NCBI RefSeq assembly: GCF_012911935.1
Contig: NZ_JAAXLA010000031.1
Span: 1 to 64,000 of the forward strand
Source of the DNA: Pseudonocardia acidicola
GTDB taxonomy: Bacteria; Actinomycetota; Actinomycetes; Mycobacteriales; Pseudonocardiaceae
DNA length: 64,000 nt
Direction: 5' to 3'
Numbering within the stretch: position 1 is the first letter of the stretch; the number at the start of each line of letters is the position of its first letter. The notes under the pieces are model-generated. The model was not told the origin of the DNA and ran no database searches. It saw nothing but the letters and a program-made list of their open reading frames with translations. Below, piece by piece: positions 39,997 through 48,813 of the stretch. The translations under genes and the position numbers were made by a program.

Positions 39997-42348
39997 TTAC
40001 AGCTTCTGCAGCGGGACCCCGCCGATCAGCATCAACCGCACCGTGCCGGCACTGCCGAAATCGATGGTCACCGTGGCCCGCTGGCCGACGCCGTCGGCCG
40101 CGACGACCGTGCCGAGGCCGTACTTGTCGTGGTTGACCCGGTCGCCGACCTCGAGGCTGATCGTCGCGGACAGGGTGCGCTCGGGGACCTTCCAGTCGCC
40201 GCGGTCGCCGCGACCCGCACCGGTCGTGCGGCGGCCGAAGCCGAACCGGCCGACCGGCGCCGAGCGCTCCGGCTCCGAGCGCCGCCAGTCGACGAGCTCG
40301 GCGGGCACCTCGTCGAGGAACCGCGACGCGGGATTGGTGCTGGGTTGCCCGAACGCCGAGCGCACGATCGCCCGGGACAGGTACAGCCGCCGCATCGCCC
40401 GGGTGATGCCGACGTAGGCCAGCCGGCGCTCCTCGGCCAGCTCGGCCGGGTCGCCCAGCGCCCGCAGGTGCGGGAACACCCCGTCCTCCCAGCCGGTGAC
40501 GAACACGACCGGAAACTCCAGGCCCTTGGCCGTGTGCAGGGTCATCAGGGTGACCATGCCCTCGTCGTTGTCCGGGATGGAGTCGGCGTCGGCGACCAGC
40601 GCCACCCGCTCCAGGAACGCCGCCAGCGAGCCGGGCGCCGGGGCCCCGGCCGCCACGTCCTCGTCGACCTCCTCGAGGTCTGCCACCGCCGCGTCGCCGG
40701 CGAACTCCCGGGCGACGGTGACGAGCTCGGCCAGGTTCTCCAGCCGGGAGCCGTCCTGCGGGTCGTCGCTCGCCTCGAGCTCGGCGGTGTAGCCGGTGCG
40801 GGCGTACACCGACTCGAGGATCTCCGCGGTCTCCTCGCCGCGCTCCACCAGCTCGCCCAGCTCGTCCAGCAGCCGGACGAACGCGGCGATGTTGCGCTGC
40901 GAGCGGGTGGCCAGTGCGGGCACCCGCTGCGGCTGCTCGGCCGCGATCCGCAGCGCCGCGGCGAAGGAGATCCGTTCCCGCTCGGCGAACTCGGCCACCA
41001 GCGACTCCGCGCGGTCGCCGATGCCCCGCTTGGGCACGTTGAGGATCCGGCGCAGGCTGACCGTGTCCTCCGGGTTGGACAGCACCCGTAGGTAGGCCAG
41101 CGCGTCGCGGATCTCCCGACGCTCGTAGAACCGGACCCCGCCGACGACCTTGTACGGCAGCCCGACCCGCAGGAACACGTCCTCGAAGACCCGCGACTGG
41201 GCGTTGGTGCGGTAGAACACGGCGATGTCGGAGTTGCGGACCTCGCCGGTGTCGACCAGCCGGTCGATCTCTCCGGCGACGAACGCGGCCTCGTCGTGCT
41301 CGTTGTCGGCGACGAAGCCGACCAGCTTCTCGCCGTCGCCCTCCTCCGACCACAGCCGCTTGTCGCGGCGGTCGGGGTTGCGCGCGATCACCGCGTTGGC
41401 CGCGGACAGGATCGTCTGGGTGGAGCGGTAGTTCTGCTCGAGCAGGATGGTCCGCGCGTCCGGGAAGTCCTGCTCGAACTCGATGATGTTGCGGATGCTC
41501 GCGCCGCGGAACGCGTAGATCGACTGGTCGGAGTCGCCGACCACGCACAGCTGCGCGGGCGCGGCTCCCCCGACGGCGGGCGCGACCAGCTCGCGGACCA
41601 GCACGTACTGCGCATGGTTGGTGTCCTGGTACTCGTCGACCAGGACGTGGCGGAACCGCCGCCGGTAGTACTCGGCGACCGCGGGCAGCCGCTGCAGCAG
41701 CGACACCGTCTCCATGATCAGGTCGTCGAAGTCGAACGCGTTGGCCTGCCGCAGCCGGGACTGGTAGCTGGCGTAGACCTCGGCCACCTTGCGTTCGAAG
41801 TCGTTGCCCGCCCGCGCGGCCGCGTCCTCGGCGGTGAGCAGCTCGTTCTTCAGGTTCGAGATCTGCGCGGCCAGCCCACGGGCCGGGTAGCGCTTCGGGT
41901 CGAGCTCCAGATCGCGCGCGACCAGGCCGACCAGGCGCCGGGTGTCGTCGGCGTCGTAGACCGAGAAGGCCGAGCGCACCCCGAGGTGCTTGGCCTCCCG
42001 GCGCAGGATCCGGACGCACATCGAGTGGAACGTCGAGACCCACATCGCGTTCGCCCGCCGGCCGACCAGCGCGTCGACCCGGTCCTTCATCTCGGCCGCG
42101 GCCTTGTTCGTGAAGGTGATGGACATGATCTCGCCGGGATGCACGTTCCGCTCGGCGAGCAGGTAGGCGATCCGGTGGGTGAGCACGCGGGTCTTCCCCG
42201 AGCCCGCACCGGCCATGATCAGCAACGGCGAGCCGGAGTGGACCACGGCCTCCCGCTGCTGCGGGTTCAGTCCGTCCAGCAGTGCCGCACCGCGAGCGGA
42301 GGCGGGACGCACCGGGTTGTGGGAGGGGAGTTCGAACAACGCACTCAT
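39997..42348 (-). CDS. pcrA: DNA helicase PcrA/UvrD1
   Basis: 783-residue superfamily 1A 3'-5' helicase acting in nucleotide-excision and transcription-coupled repair. Motifs: Q motif LNPQQREAV, Walker A GAGSGKT, Ia FTNKAAAEMKDR, II VDEYQDTN, III GDSDQSIYAFRGA, IV EQNYRST, V TLHTAKGLEFPVVF and VI RRLAYVGITRA. The C-terminal Tudor-like part (VGDRVNHDKYGLGTVV) binds RNA polymerase. The start ATG 42348 lacks a ribosome site, so it may be leaderless. Divergent from the chorismate mutase unit. Confidence 0.96.
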   Translation of the reverse strand: MSALFELPSHNPVRPASARGAALLDGLNPQQREAVVHSGSPLLIMAGAGSGKTRVLTHRIAYLLAERNVHPGEIMSITFTNKAAAEMKDRVDALVGRRANAMWVSTFHSMCVRILRREAKHLGVRSAFSVYDADDTRRLVGLVARDLELDPKRYPARGLAAQISNLKNELLTAEDAAARAGNDFERKVAEVYASYQSRLRQANAFDFDDLIMETVSLLQRLPAVAEYYRRRFRHVLVDEYQDTNHAQYVLVRELVAPAVGGAAPAQLCVVGDSDQSIYAFRGASIRNIIEFEQDFPDARTILLEQNYRSTQTILSAANAVIARNPDRRDKRLWSEEGDGEKLVGFVADNEHDEAAFVAGEIDRLVDTGEVRNSDIAVFYRTNAQSRVFEDVFLRVGLPYKVVGGVRFYERREIRDALAYLRVLSNPEDTVSLRRILNVPKRGIGDRAESLVAEFAERERISFAAALRIAAEQPQRVPALATRSQRNIAAFVRLLDELGELVERGEETAEILESVYARTGYTAELEASDDPQDGSRLENLAELVTVAREFAGDAAVADLEEVDEDVAAGAPAPGSLAAFLERVALVADADSIPDNDEGMVTLMTLHTAKGLEFPVVFVTGWEDGVFPHLRALGDPAELAEERRLAYVGITRAMRRLYLSRAIVRSAFGQPSTNPASRFLDEVPAELVDWRRSEPERSAPVGRFGFGRRTTGAGRGDRGDWKVPERTLSATISLEVGDRVNHDKYGLGTVVAADGVGQRATVTIDFGSAGTVRLMLIGGVPLQKL

Positions 42349-42416
42349 CGTGACGAACACGGTACCGGCGCAGCCCGACGATGCGATTCCCGACGGCGGT
42401 GTGGCACACTCATGGC

Positions 42417-42479
42417 GTGCCAACGCAGCGCCGGCGATTTTTCTACGGGTACCGGATTCCGGTTCCCGTGGTCGCCTGA
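42417..42479 (+). CDS. Leader peptide with Phe-Phe-Tyr-Gly-Tyr codons
   Basis: 20-codon frame from GTG 42417 to TGA 42477-42479, with RRRFFYGYRIP in the middle: codons TTT TTC TAC GGG TAC at 42438-42452. No ribosome site is seen. The GTG could be the first base of a leaderless RNA, with a -10-like CACACT at about 42406. It lies ahead of the chorismate mutase gene, whose product feeds exactly Phe and Tyr synthesis, and overlaps the first attenuator hairpin. Reading is by pattern; translation is not proven. Confidence 0.7.
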   Translation: MPTQRRRFFYGYRIPVPVVA

Positions 42480-42525
42480 CGCACCCACCACGAACGCCCC
42501 GGAGTCCGACGGACCCGGGGCGTTT
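42447..42525 (+). promoter_or_regulatory. Transcription attenuator of the chorismate mutase gene
   Basis: Three competing structures. Hairpin 1:2 (42447-42467): GGGTACCGG ATT CCGGTTCCC with one T-T mismatch. Terminator 3:4 (42495-42522): CGCCCCGG-A-GTCC GAC GGAC-CCGGGGCG, extended by AA/TT and followed by TTT. Antiterminator 2:3: GGATTCCGG (42454-42462) pairs with CCGGAGTCC (42499-42507), nine pairs with one G-T. A ribosome stalled on the Phe/Tyr codons would block 1:2, free 2:3 and let transcription reach the gene. Confidence 0.75.
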
Positions 42526-42566
42526 CCGCGTCACGGGCACGAGCGAACCGGGCACAGGAGGAGATC

Positions 42567-42881
42567 ATGTCCGTGACCAGTGAGCAGACCCCCGAGGCCG
42601 GCCCCGGCACCGAGTCGGCCGGCACCCTGCCGACCGCGGCCGAGATCGACGAGCTCCGCAGGGAGATCGACCAGCTGGACGCCGACATCCTGCGGCTGAT
42701 CCAGCGGCGGACCGAGGTGTCCAAGCGCATCGGCGCCGCCCGGATGGCCGCGGGCGGGCCGCGCATCGTCTACAACCGCGAGATGGCCGTGCTCGCCCGG
42801 TTCCGCCCGCTGGGCGCCGAGGGCCGCGTACTGGGCATGCTGCTGCTCCGACTGGGTCGCGGCCGGCTCGGCGGGCACTGA
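42567..42881 (+). CDS. aroQ: Intracellular chorismate mutase (AroQ type)
   Basis: 104-residue all-helical enzyme rearranging chorismate to prephenate, the branch point to Phe and Tyr. IDELRREIDQLDADILRLIQRRTEVSKRIGAAR carries the first active-site Arg and Lys residues, and the C-terminal RLGRGRLGGH matches the M. tuberculosis enzyme (Rv0948c), whose tail is used for activation by DAHP synthase. No signal peptide, so it is the cytoplasmic form. AGGAGG precedes ATG 42567. Controlled by the attenuator just upstream. Confidence 0.95.
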   Translation: MSVTSEQTPEAGPGTESAGTLPTAAEIDELRREIDQLDADILRLIQRRTEVSKRIGAARMAAGGPRIVYNREMAVLARFRPLGAEGRVLGMLLLRLGRGRLGGH

Positions 42882-42933
42882 TCTTCAGCTGCGCTTACGG
42901 CGCGGCAGGCCCCACCCGTGGCACTCTGTGGCC

Positions 42934-43254
42934 ATGGGCACCGTAGTCGGGATCGTCGCGGCAGTGGTGGCGCTGATCGGCCTGCTGGCCGCGCTGGGCC
43001 ACGTCGGATACCTGGCCATGCTGAACTCGGCGGCCAAGCAGCGCGGGGCGGCGGGTGAACCGATCGCGGACTACGTCAAGAGCCGCTGGATGGTGGCCGG
43101 CGGCTCCACGGCGGTGGCCGCGCTGGGCCTGCTGCTGACCGCGAGCAGCGGGGTGGGCACCGACATCCTCGGGATGCTGCTGGGCGCCGGCGGCGGGCTG
43201 GTCGGCTACCAGGCGCTGAACTCGACCCGGGCGCGCTACCGCAGCCAGCCCTGA
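42934..43254 (+). CDS. Small membrane protein, unknown
   Basis: 106 residues with a hydrophobic N-terminus (about 1-30), a hydrophilic middle (NSAAKQRGAAGEPIADYVKSRW), a second hydrophobic pair (about 55-90) and a basic end. It starts 52 bp after chorismate mutase on the same strand, so it may be co-transcribed. GTG 42928 is an alternative start two codons earlier. I recognise no family. Confidence 0.65.
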   Translation: MGTVVGIVAAVVALIGLLAALGHVGYLAMLNSAAKQRGAAGEPIADYVKSRWMVAGGSTAVAALGLLLTASSGVGTDILGMLLGAGGGLVGYQALNSTRARYRSQP

Positions 43255-43316
43255 CGACGGCCGGTGACGGCGCCGCTGATCACGCGCGGCGCCCGGTCCG
43301 GTCGTAGGGTGCGGCG

Positions 43317-44060
43317 GTGTCCACCGCTGCACCCCCACCGCGCCTGCGTGACGACGTCGAGCGCGCCCTGGTCGTCACCGCCCATCCCGACGACGTCGAC
43401 TTCGGGGCGGCCGGGACCGTCGCCGGCTGGGTGAAGGCCGGCATCCAGGTCGCCTACTGCATCTGCACCTCCGGCGACGCCGGCGGCTTCGACGACACCC
43501 CGCGCGCGCAGATGGGGCCGCTGCGGGAGGCCGAGCAGCGCACCGCGGCGGCCGAGCTCGGCGTCGAGGACGTCACGTTCCTCGGCCACCCCGATGGGCG
43601 GCTGGTCCCGAGCATCGAGCTGCGCCGCGACATCAGCCGGGAGATCCGCAGGTTCCGCCCGCAGCGGGTGCTCACCCAGTCCCCGGAGATCTGGTGGCGC
43701 CGGATCGGGGCCTCGCACCCCGACCATCGCGCGACCGGCGAGGCGGCGCTGGCCGCGGTCTACCCCGACGCCCGCAACCCGTTCGCGCATCCGGAGCTGC
43801 TGGCCGCCGACGGTCTCGACGCGTGGACCGTGCACGAGATGTGGCTCATGGCCGCACCGGACGAACGGGTGAACCACGCGGTCGACATCACCGACACCTT
43901 CGACCGCAAGCTCGCCGCGCTGCGCGCGCACGTCTCGCAGACCGCCCAGCTGGGAGACCTGGACGCGCGGCTGCGCCCCTGGCACACCTATTGGGCCAGG
44001 AAGTTCGGATTTCCCGAGGGACGGCTCGCCGAAGCCTTCCAGGTCGTCTCCGTCGGTTAG
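43317..44060 (+). CDS. PIG-L family deacetylase
   Basis: 247-residue zinc-dependent N-deacetylase of the MshB/LmbE fold. The metal motif AHPDDVDFGAAGT (His-Pro-Asp-Asp) is at about 22-34, and a second ligand is in SHPDHRATG. The family removes acetyl from sugars such as GlcNAc-inositol (mycothiol) or from small molecules. It is not the mshB position known elsewhere, so the substrate stays open. GTG 43317 start; single-gene unit. Confidence 0.92.
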   Translation: MSTAAPPPRLRDDVERALVVTAHPDDVDFGAAGTVAGWVKAGIQVAYCICTSGDAGGFDDTPRAQMGPLREAEQRTAAAELGVEDVTFLGHPDGRLVPSIELRRDISREIRRFRPQRVLTQSPEIWWRRIGASHPDHRATGEAALAAVYPDARNPFAHPELLAADGLDAWTVHEMWLMAAPDERVNHAVDITDTFDRKLAALRAHVSQTAQLGDLDARLRPWHTYWARKFGFPEGRLAEAFQVVSVG

Positions 44061-44195
44061 CGGTCGATGAGCTTCGACGAACGGAAATACGCTGAACGGG
44101 TGACCGTCGACGAGCGGATGAATGACACTTGGTGAACGAATCGGGTTCCGGTAGACATTTTTGGGTCACCTGACCCCGAGGGAGGATGTCGAGCC

Positions 44196-45263
44196 GTGGT
44201 CCCGATCGTGCATCGTGGTGGTACCGCGTCGGCGGGCATCGTCACCGTCGCCGAGCTGTTGAGCCGCAACGTTCCGGCTCCCCGGCCCGCTCCCGATGAC
44301 GACCTCCCCGCGCCCCGCACGGTCATCTCGGTCGGCAGCCTGCTCCGCCGCGAGGGTCGCGCCCCGCACGCCCTGGACCGCCCGGTGCAGCCCCGCACCG
44401 GCCGGCTCACCGGCGAGGAGGAGGCCGCTCCGCGGCGCTCGGTGACCACCCGGCGGGTCGCAGCCGCAGCCGGCACGTTGCTGGCCGCCGGCTCCGTGCT
44501 CGGCGCGGCCGTGCTGACCGACGCCTCCTCCGGCAGTTCCAGCGCGCAGGAAGCACTCGACGGGAGCTACCCGGGGACGAACGGCCCCGGTGCCGCCGCA
44601 CTGCCCGGCTCGACCACGGTCGGTGGCGCCCACGCCCTGGACAGCGGCACCGCCGCGCCCGTCAACTGGATGGCCGTCGCCTTCCCCAGCGCGCTCCCCG
44701 CCGGCGCGGCGACGGCACCGGCAGCCGGCGTCCCGGGCATCGTCCCCGGGGCGACCGTCACGCCTGTCGCGGGTTCGCCCGGCGCGGGGTCTGCGCCCTC
44801 CGCGCCCTCCGCGCCCGTCAGCTCCCCCGGCGCCGGCACCGCCCCGAGCAGTTCCGGCGGCAGCGCCCCGGCGCCGAGCGGCCCGGGCATCGTCTCCAAC
44901 GTCGCCGGCGCGGTGAACGACGTCGCGCAGGGCGTCGCCCAGGCCTCCCCGCCGCCACTGCAGCGGACGGTCAGCTCCCTGGGCGACACCGTCGGCGAGA
45001 CCGGCAACAACCTCGGCAACACCATGGACGCCGGGGTGGACACCGTGCAGAAGCTGGCCGCGCCGGTCACCAAGCCGGTCACCGGCCTGCTGGCCCCGCC
45101 GACCTCGGCGGCCCCGGCGGCCTCGCCGCGCAGCGCCCCCGCCCCGGAGCCGGTGCTGACCACCGTCACCGACGGCGTCGGTGACGTGGCCCAGGGCACG
45201 GGCACCACGGTCGGCGGCGCGGCCGGCGGGCTCACCCGGACCGTCGGCGGCCTGCTCGGCTGA
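44196..45263 (+). CDS. Ala/Pro/Gly-rich exported or membrane-anchored protein
   Basis: 355 residues. A cytoplasmic N-terminus with RTVISVGSLLRREGR is followed by one hydrophobic segment (about 88-108, RVAAAAGTLLAAGSVLGAAVL), then a long low-complexity Ser/Pro/Ala/Gly region. The last third contains repeated NVAGAVNDVAQG, DTVGETGNNLGNT, GDVAQGTGTTVGG units typical of actinobacterial surface linkers. GGGAGG sits before GTG 44196. It resembles proteins seen only in Pseudonocardiaceae; I can assign no function. Confidence 0.75.
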   Translation: MVPIVHRGGTASAGIVTVAELLSRNVPAPRPAPDDDLPAPRTVISVGSLLRREGRAPHALDRPVQPRTGRLTGEEEAAPRRSVTTRRVAAAAGTLLAAGSVLGAAVLTDASSGSSSAQEALDGSYPGTNGPGAAALPGSTTVGGAHALDSGTAAPVNWMAVAFPSALPAGAATAPAAGVPGIVPGATVTPVAGSPGAGSAPSAPSAPVSSPGAGTAPSSSGGSAPAPSGPGIVSNVAGAVNDVAQGVAQASPPPLQRTVSSLGDTVGETGNNLGNTMDAGVDTVQKLAAPVTKPVTGLLAPPTSAAPAASPRSAPAPEPVLTTVTDGVGDVAQGTGTTVGGAAGGLTRTVGGLLG

Positions 45264-45294
45264 GCCGGGCCCGCCCTGCCACCGGCGTCCGTCG

Positions 45295-45981
45295 TCAGAC
45301 CAGGCGGCGGTCCGACGCCCAGCGCGACAGCTCGTAGCGGTTCGACAGCTGCGTCTTGCGCAGCACGCTCGACACGTGCGTCTCGACCGTCTTCACCGAG
45401 ATGAACAGCTCTCCGGCGATCTCCTTGTACGCGTAGCCGCGGGCCAGCAGGCGCAGCACGTCGCGCTCCCGGCGGGTCAGCAGGTCGAGCTCGGGGTCGC
45501 CGGGAGGGGCGGCGCCGGGACGGTCGGAGAACGCGTCGAGCACGAACCCGGCCAACCGGGGGGAGAACACCGCGTCGCCGGCGTGCACCCGGCGGACCGC
45601 GTCGGCCAGGTCCCGCCCGGAGATCGTCTTGGTGACGTAGCCGCGGGCCCCGGCCCGGATCACGGCGATCACGTCCTCGGCGGCGTCGGACACGCTCAGC
45701 GCCAGGAAGACCACATCGGGCAGCTCCGGGCGGATCTGGCGCAGCACCTCGGCGCCGCCACCGTCGGGCATGTGCACGTCGAGCAGCACGACGTCGGGGC
45801 GCAGGTGCCGGATCGCGGCCACCGCCTCGTCGACCGAGCCGGCCTCGCCGACCACGGTGACGTCCGGGACGCCGCGGTCGAGTTCGGCGCGCACTCCCGA
45901 GCGGAACAACCCGTGGTCGTCGACGAGGAAGACCCGGATCATCCCCGGCTCGGTCCCGGTGCCGGCCTCCGGATCGGTCAT
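45295..45981 (-). CDS. NarL/LuxR-family response regulator
   Basis: 228 residues. The receiver domain has the acidic pair DD (21-22), phosphoacceptor Asp68 in VVLLDVHMPDGGG, and the conserved Thr/Lys (VTKTI). The LuxR HTH is at about 160-225 (LTRREREDVLRLLARGYAYKEIAGELF-like, with SVKTVETHVSSVLRKTQLSNR). It is encoded after, and overlapping by 4 bp, the PspC-type sensor kinase, so they form a two-component system. Target sites are unknown; see the inverted repeat at 47369-47418. Confidence 0.93.
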   Translation of the reverse strand: MTDPEAGTGTEPGMIRVFLVDDHGLFRSGVRAELDRGVPDVTVVGEAGSVDEAVAAIRHLRPDVVLLDVHMPDGGGAEVLRQIRPELPDVVFLALSVSDAAEDVIAVIRAGARGYVTKTISGRDLADAVRRVHAGDAVFSPRLAGFVLDAFSDRPGAAPPGDPELDLLTRRERDVLRLLARGYAYKEIAGELFISVKTVETHVSSVLRKTQLSNRYELSRWASDRRLV

Positions 45982-47348
45982 GACGCGGCCCCTTCTCGAT
46001 CGTCTCCGGGCCCTCGGTCCGCGGCCGGGTGTTGCGCGCTGTCCGTCCTCGCTGCGGGCTCCGGGCCCTCGGCCCGGTCCCGGGCGGCCGGCTCGGTGCG
46101 CATCGACAGGTGCACCTCGGTGCCCTCCCCCGCCGTGCTGCGCAGCCGGGCCGCGCCGCCGTGCCGCTCCATCCTGCCGCGGATCGAGTCGGCCAGGCCG
46201 TGCCGGTCGTCCGGGACCGCATCGGGGTCGAACCCGACCCCGCGGTCGCGGACGAACACGTGCACCTCGTCCGGCTCGACCTCCACGTACACGCTGATCT
46301 CGCTCACCCCGGCGTGCTTGGCCGCGTTCACCATCGCCTCGCGGGCGGCGAGCACCAGCGCACGCAGCCCGTCGTCGAGCGGGCGGTCGCAGCCGACGAG
46401 CACCGGGCTGACGGTGAGCGCGTAGGTGTCCTCGACCTCGGCGGCGGCCGCGGTCAGCGCCTCGGTCAGCCCGGCGTCCAGCGCCGGGTCGCGGGACGCG
46501 CCGCCGGAGCGGCCGTAGCCGGTCGGGCCGTAGAGCCAGTGCCGCAGCTCGCGTTCCTGGCCGCGGGCGAGCCGCAGCACCTCACGGGGCTGGTCGGACT
46601 GCCGCTGGATCAACGCGAGGGTCTGCAGCACCGAGTCGTGCAGATGCGCGGCGATCTCGGCCCGCTCGGCCGCGACGATCCGCTCCCGGCGCTCCTCGCC
46701 GAGATCGCGCACCAGCCGCAGCCACCACGGCACCGTCAGCACCGCGACACCGACCAGGGTGGCCAGCACCGACAGCACGCCGAACTGGATCTGGCCCAGG
46801 TTCAGGTTGCCGAGCAGGAAGACCACGATCCCGGCGGTGACGAACAGCGCGCCGGCCACCACGCGCAGCAGCGCGGCCCGCCCACCCCCGGCCACCCCGG
46901 TGACCCCGGAGCGGGCGCCGGCGGCCCAGCGACGACGCTGCGACTCGTCGGCCTCCCGCCAGACCACGGCGGCGCCCACCGCGGCGACCCCGAGCGGCCC
47001 GACGATCCAGCCGATCACCGCGTTGCCCAGTGCGGCCGCGGCCAGCCCGACGCCGAGCCCGAGCGCGGCCAGGCCCAGCGCCTGCTGGCGCTCGCTGCGC
47101 GGCACCGAGCGGGCGACGTCGGCGCTCTCCTGCCGGACGAACACCCACAGCAGCCCGTAGGCCAGCACGCCGGCCCCGTTGGCCGCGGCCAGGATGACGA
47201 ACGCCGAGCGCACCCACAGCACGTCGACGCCGAGGTGGTCGGCGACGCCGCCGGCGACCCCGGCGACCAGCCGTCCGGACCGGCGACGGGCCAGCGGCTC
47301 CCGGGTCGTCGGGACCTGGGCGCCCGGGCCGGCGACGGGTGAGCTCAC
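45978..47348 (-). CDS. Sensor histidine kinase with N-terminal PspC domain
   Basis: 456 residues. The PspC domain (about 18-75: RLVAGVAGGVADHLGVDVLWVRSAF) is followed by four more membrane helices to about residue 210. The HisKA_3 box EIAAHLHDSVLQTLALIQRQ carries the phospho-His near 237. The ATPase domain has AAREAMVNAAKHAG (N-box) and VFVRDRGVGFDPD / GRMERHGGAARL. The tail is Pro/Asp-rich and disordered. The start is GTG 47348. It senses envelope stress, by analogy with PspC and LiaS-type proteins. Overlaps the regulator gene (ATGA). Confidence 0.92.
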   Translation of the reverse strand: MSSPVAGPGAQVPTTREPLARRRSGRLVAGVAGGVADHLGVDVLWVRSAFVILAAANGAGVLAYGLLWVFVRQESADVARSVPRSERQQALGLAALGLGVGLAAAALGNAVIGWIVGPLGVAAVGAAVVWREADESQRRRWAAGARSGVTGVAGGGRAALLRVVAGALFVTAGIVVFLLGNLNLGQIQFGVLSVLATLVGVAVLTVPWWLRLVRDLGEERRERIVAAERAEIAAHLHDSVLQTLALIQRQSDQPREVLRLARGQERELRHWLYGPTGYGRSGGASRDPALDAGLTEALTAAAAEVEDTYALTVSPVLVGCDRPLDDGLRALVLAAREAMVNAAKHAGVSEISVYVEVEPDEVHVFVRDRGVGFDPDAVPDDRHGLADSIRGRMERHGGAARLRSTAGEGTEVHLSMRTEPAARDRAEGPEPAARTDSAQHPAADRGPGDDREGAAS

Positions 47349-47368
47349 GCCCCCATCGTCACACGGAC

Positions 47369-47418
47369 GGGAAGCCCTGCCATCGGGGCCGACCTCGGGG
47401 GCGGATCAGGGGCTTCCC
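47369..47418. promoter_or_regulatory. Inverted repeat in the divergent PspC promoter region
   Basis: GGGAAGCCC (47369-47377) and its exact complement GGGCTTCCC (47410-47418) lie 41 bp apart start to start, about four helical turns. They sit between the divergent kinase and PspC-protein genes. A candidate site for the NarL-type regulator; binding is inference. Confidence 0.4.
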
Positions 47419-47457
47419 TGATGGTCTCCGTGATCCGCGGCCGACAGGCTGGTGCCC

Positions 47458-48813
47458 ATGAACGGGACGGACGTGCAGACGACACTGCGCGAGATGTGGG
47501 AGACACGCCCGGCGCGCCCCCGGCACGACCGGATGGTGGCCGGCGTCGCCGCGGCCATCGCTCGGCGGTACGACATCGACCCGGTGCTGGTCCGGATCGG
47601 TTTCGTGGTGGCCGCCTTCTACGGGATCGGGGCCGCGCTCTACATCGCGGGCTGGGTGCTGCTGCCGGGCGCCCACCAGGACGACCCGACCGACGGCGCC
47701 GGGGCCGGCGGTGGCGGTGCCCCCGGCACCCGCCGTTCGCCCAACCCCGTTCTGCTGCTCGGCCTGGTGGGCGCCGCGATCATCGGCAGCGGCACGTTCT
47801 TCGGCCACCGAAGCGGGATCATCCTGCCGGGCCTGGCGGTGGCCTTCCTGCTGTTCCTGCTGCACCGCAGCCGGGGCCAGCGCGGAATCGCGGGCCCGGG
47901 GAACGCAGCGGCGGGCGGCGGCCCGGCCGAGCAACCCACCGCGCCCGTCGCGCGAGCGGCCGGCACCCCCGCCGGGCCCGCTGCGGCCGGGTCCGCTGCC
48001 GCGGACAACGCGGCCGGGCCGGTCTCGGAGCAGCTCGCAGAGCAGCCGACCGAGCAGGTCCGGGCCACCCCACCCGCGTGGGACCCGCTGGGCGCCGCCC
48101 CGTTCGCCTGGGACCTGCCCGAGCCGTCGCCCCCAGCACCGCCGCCCACCCCGCCGGCCCCGCGCCGGTCCCGGGTGACCATGGTGACGCTCGCGCTGGC
48201 CCTGCTCACCGGCGGCGTCGCCGGCAGCCTGCTCCTGCTCGGCTACGGCGTCACCGCGGTGCCTGCGATGCTCGGGACCGTCCTGGCCGTTCTCGGGACC
48301 GGTCTGGTGGTCGGGTCCTTCACCCGCGGCGGTCGCGGGCTGATCCCGATCGCGCTGCTCATGTGCGTGCTGACCTGGGCCGCGGTGTCGATCCCGGCGT
48401 CGGCCCTGCGCAGCGACTGGGGCGGCGGGGTCGGTGAGCTGCAGGCCGCCCCGACCGCCACGACAGCGGTGGCCCCGCAGTACCGGCGCGGTGTGGGTTC
48501 GATCTACCTCGACCTGCGCAATCTGGACCTGAATGCCCCGCCCGGCACCGACGCCGCAGCGGCCGGTCCGGTGCGCACGCAGCTGTCGGTGGGGATGGGC
48601 CGCATCGTGGTGTGGATACCGCAGACCGCCGATCTGACCCTGCACGGATCGGCCGGGCTGGGCAGCGTGGACTACGGCAGCCGGCACAGTGGCGGGCCCG
48701 GGGCGACGGTGAACATCGAGAACGACCCCGGCACCGACAGCGTCCTGTCCGGCCGGCCGGTCGTGCTCGACATCGAGGCGGGCATGGGGAGTGTGGAGGT
48801 GCGACGTGGCTGA
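47458..48813 (+). CDS. PspC-domain membrane protein with LiaF-like C-terminal domain
   Basis: 451 residues. The PspC domain is at about 25-70 (DRMVAGVAAAIARRYDIDPVLVRIGFVV), with more helices to about 130, then a Pro/Ala-rich cytoplasmic linker (about 140-235) and three helices (about 240-320). The C-terminal beta-rich domain reads VGSIYLDLRNLDL…LSVGMGRIVVWIP…GMGSVEVRRG, a DUF2154/LiaF-type toast-rack fold. It is divergent from the PspC-type kinase and probably modulates it, as LiaF does for LiaS. ATG 47458 preferred over GTG 47452. Confidence 0.85.
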   Translation: MNGTDVQTTLREMWETRPARPRHDRMVAGVAAAIARRYDIDPVLVRIGFVVAAFYGIGAALYIAGWVLLPGAHQDDPTDGAGAGGGGAPGTRRSPNPVLLLGLVGAAIIGSGTFFGHRSGIILPGLAVAFLLFLLHRSRGQRGIAGPGNAAAGGGPAEQPTAPVARAAGTPAGPAAAGSAAADNAAGPVSEQLAEQPTEQVRATPPAWDPLGAAPFAWDLPEPSPPAPPPTPPAPRRSRVTMVTLALALLTGGVAGSLLLLGYGVTAVPAMLGTVLAVLGTGLVVGSFTRGGRGLIPIALLMCVLTWAAVSIPASALRSDWGGGVGELQAAPTATTAVAPQYRRGVGSIYLDLRNLDLNAPPGTDAAAAGPVRTQLSVGMGRIVVWIPQTADLTLHGSAGLGSVDYGSRHSGGPGATVNIENDPGTDSVLSGRPVVLDIEAGMGSVEVRRG

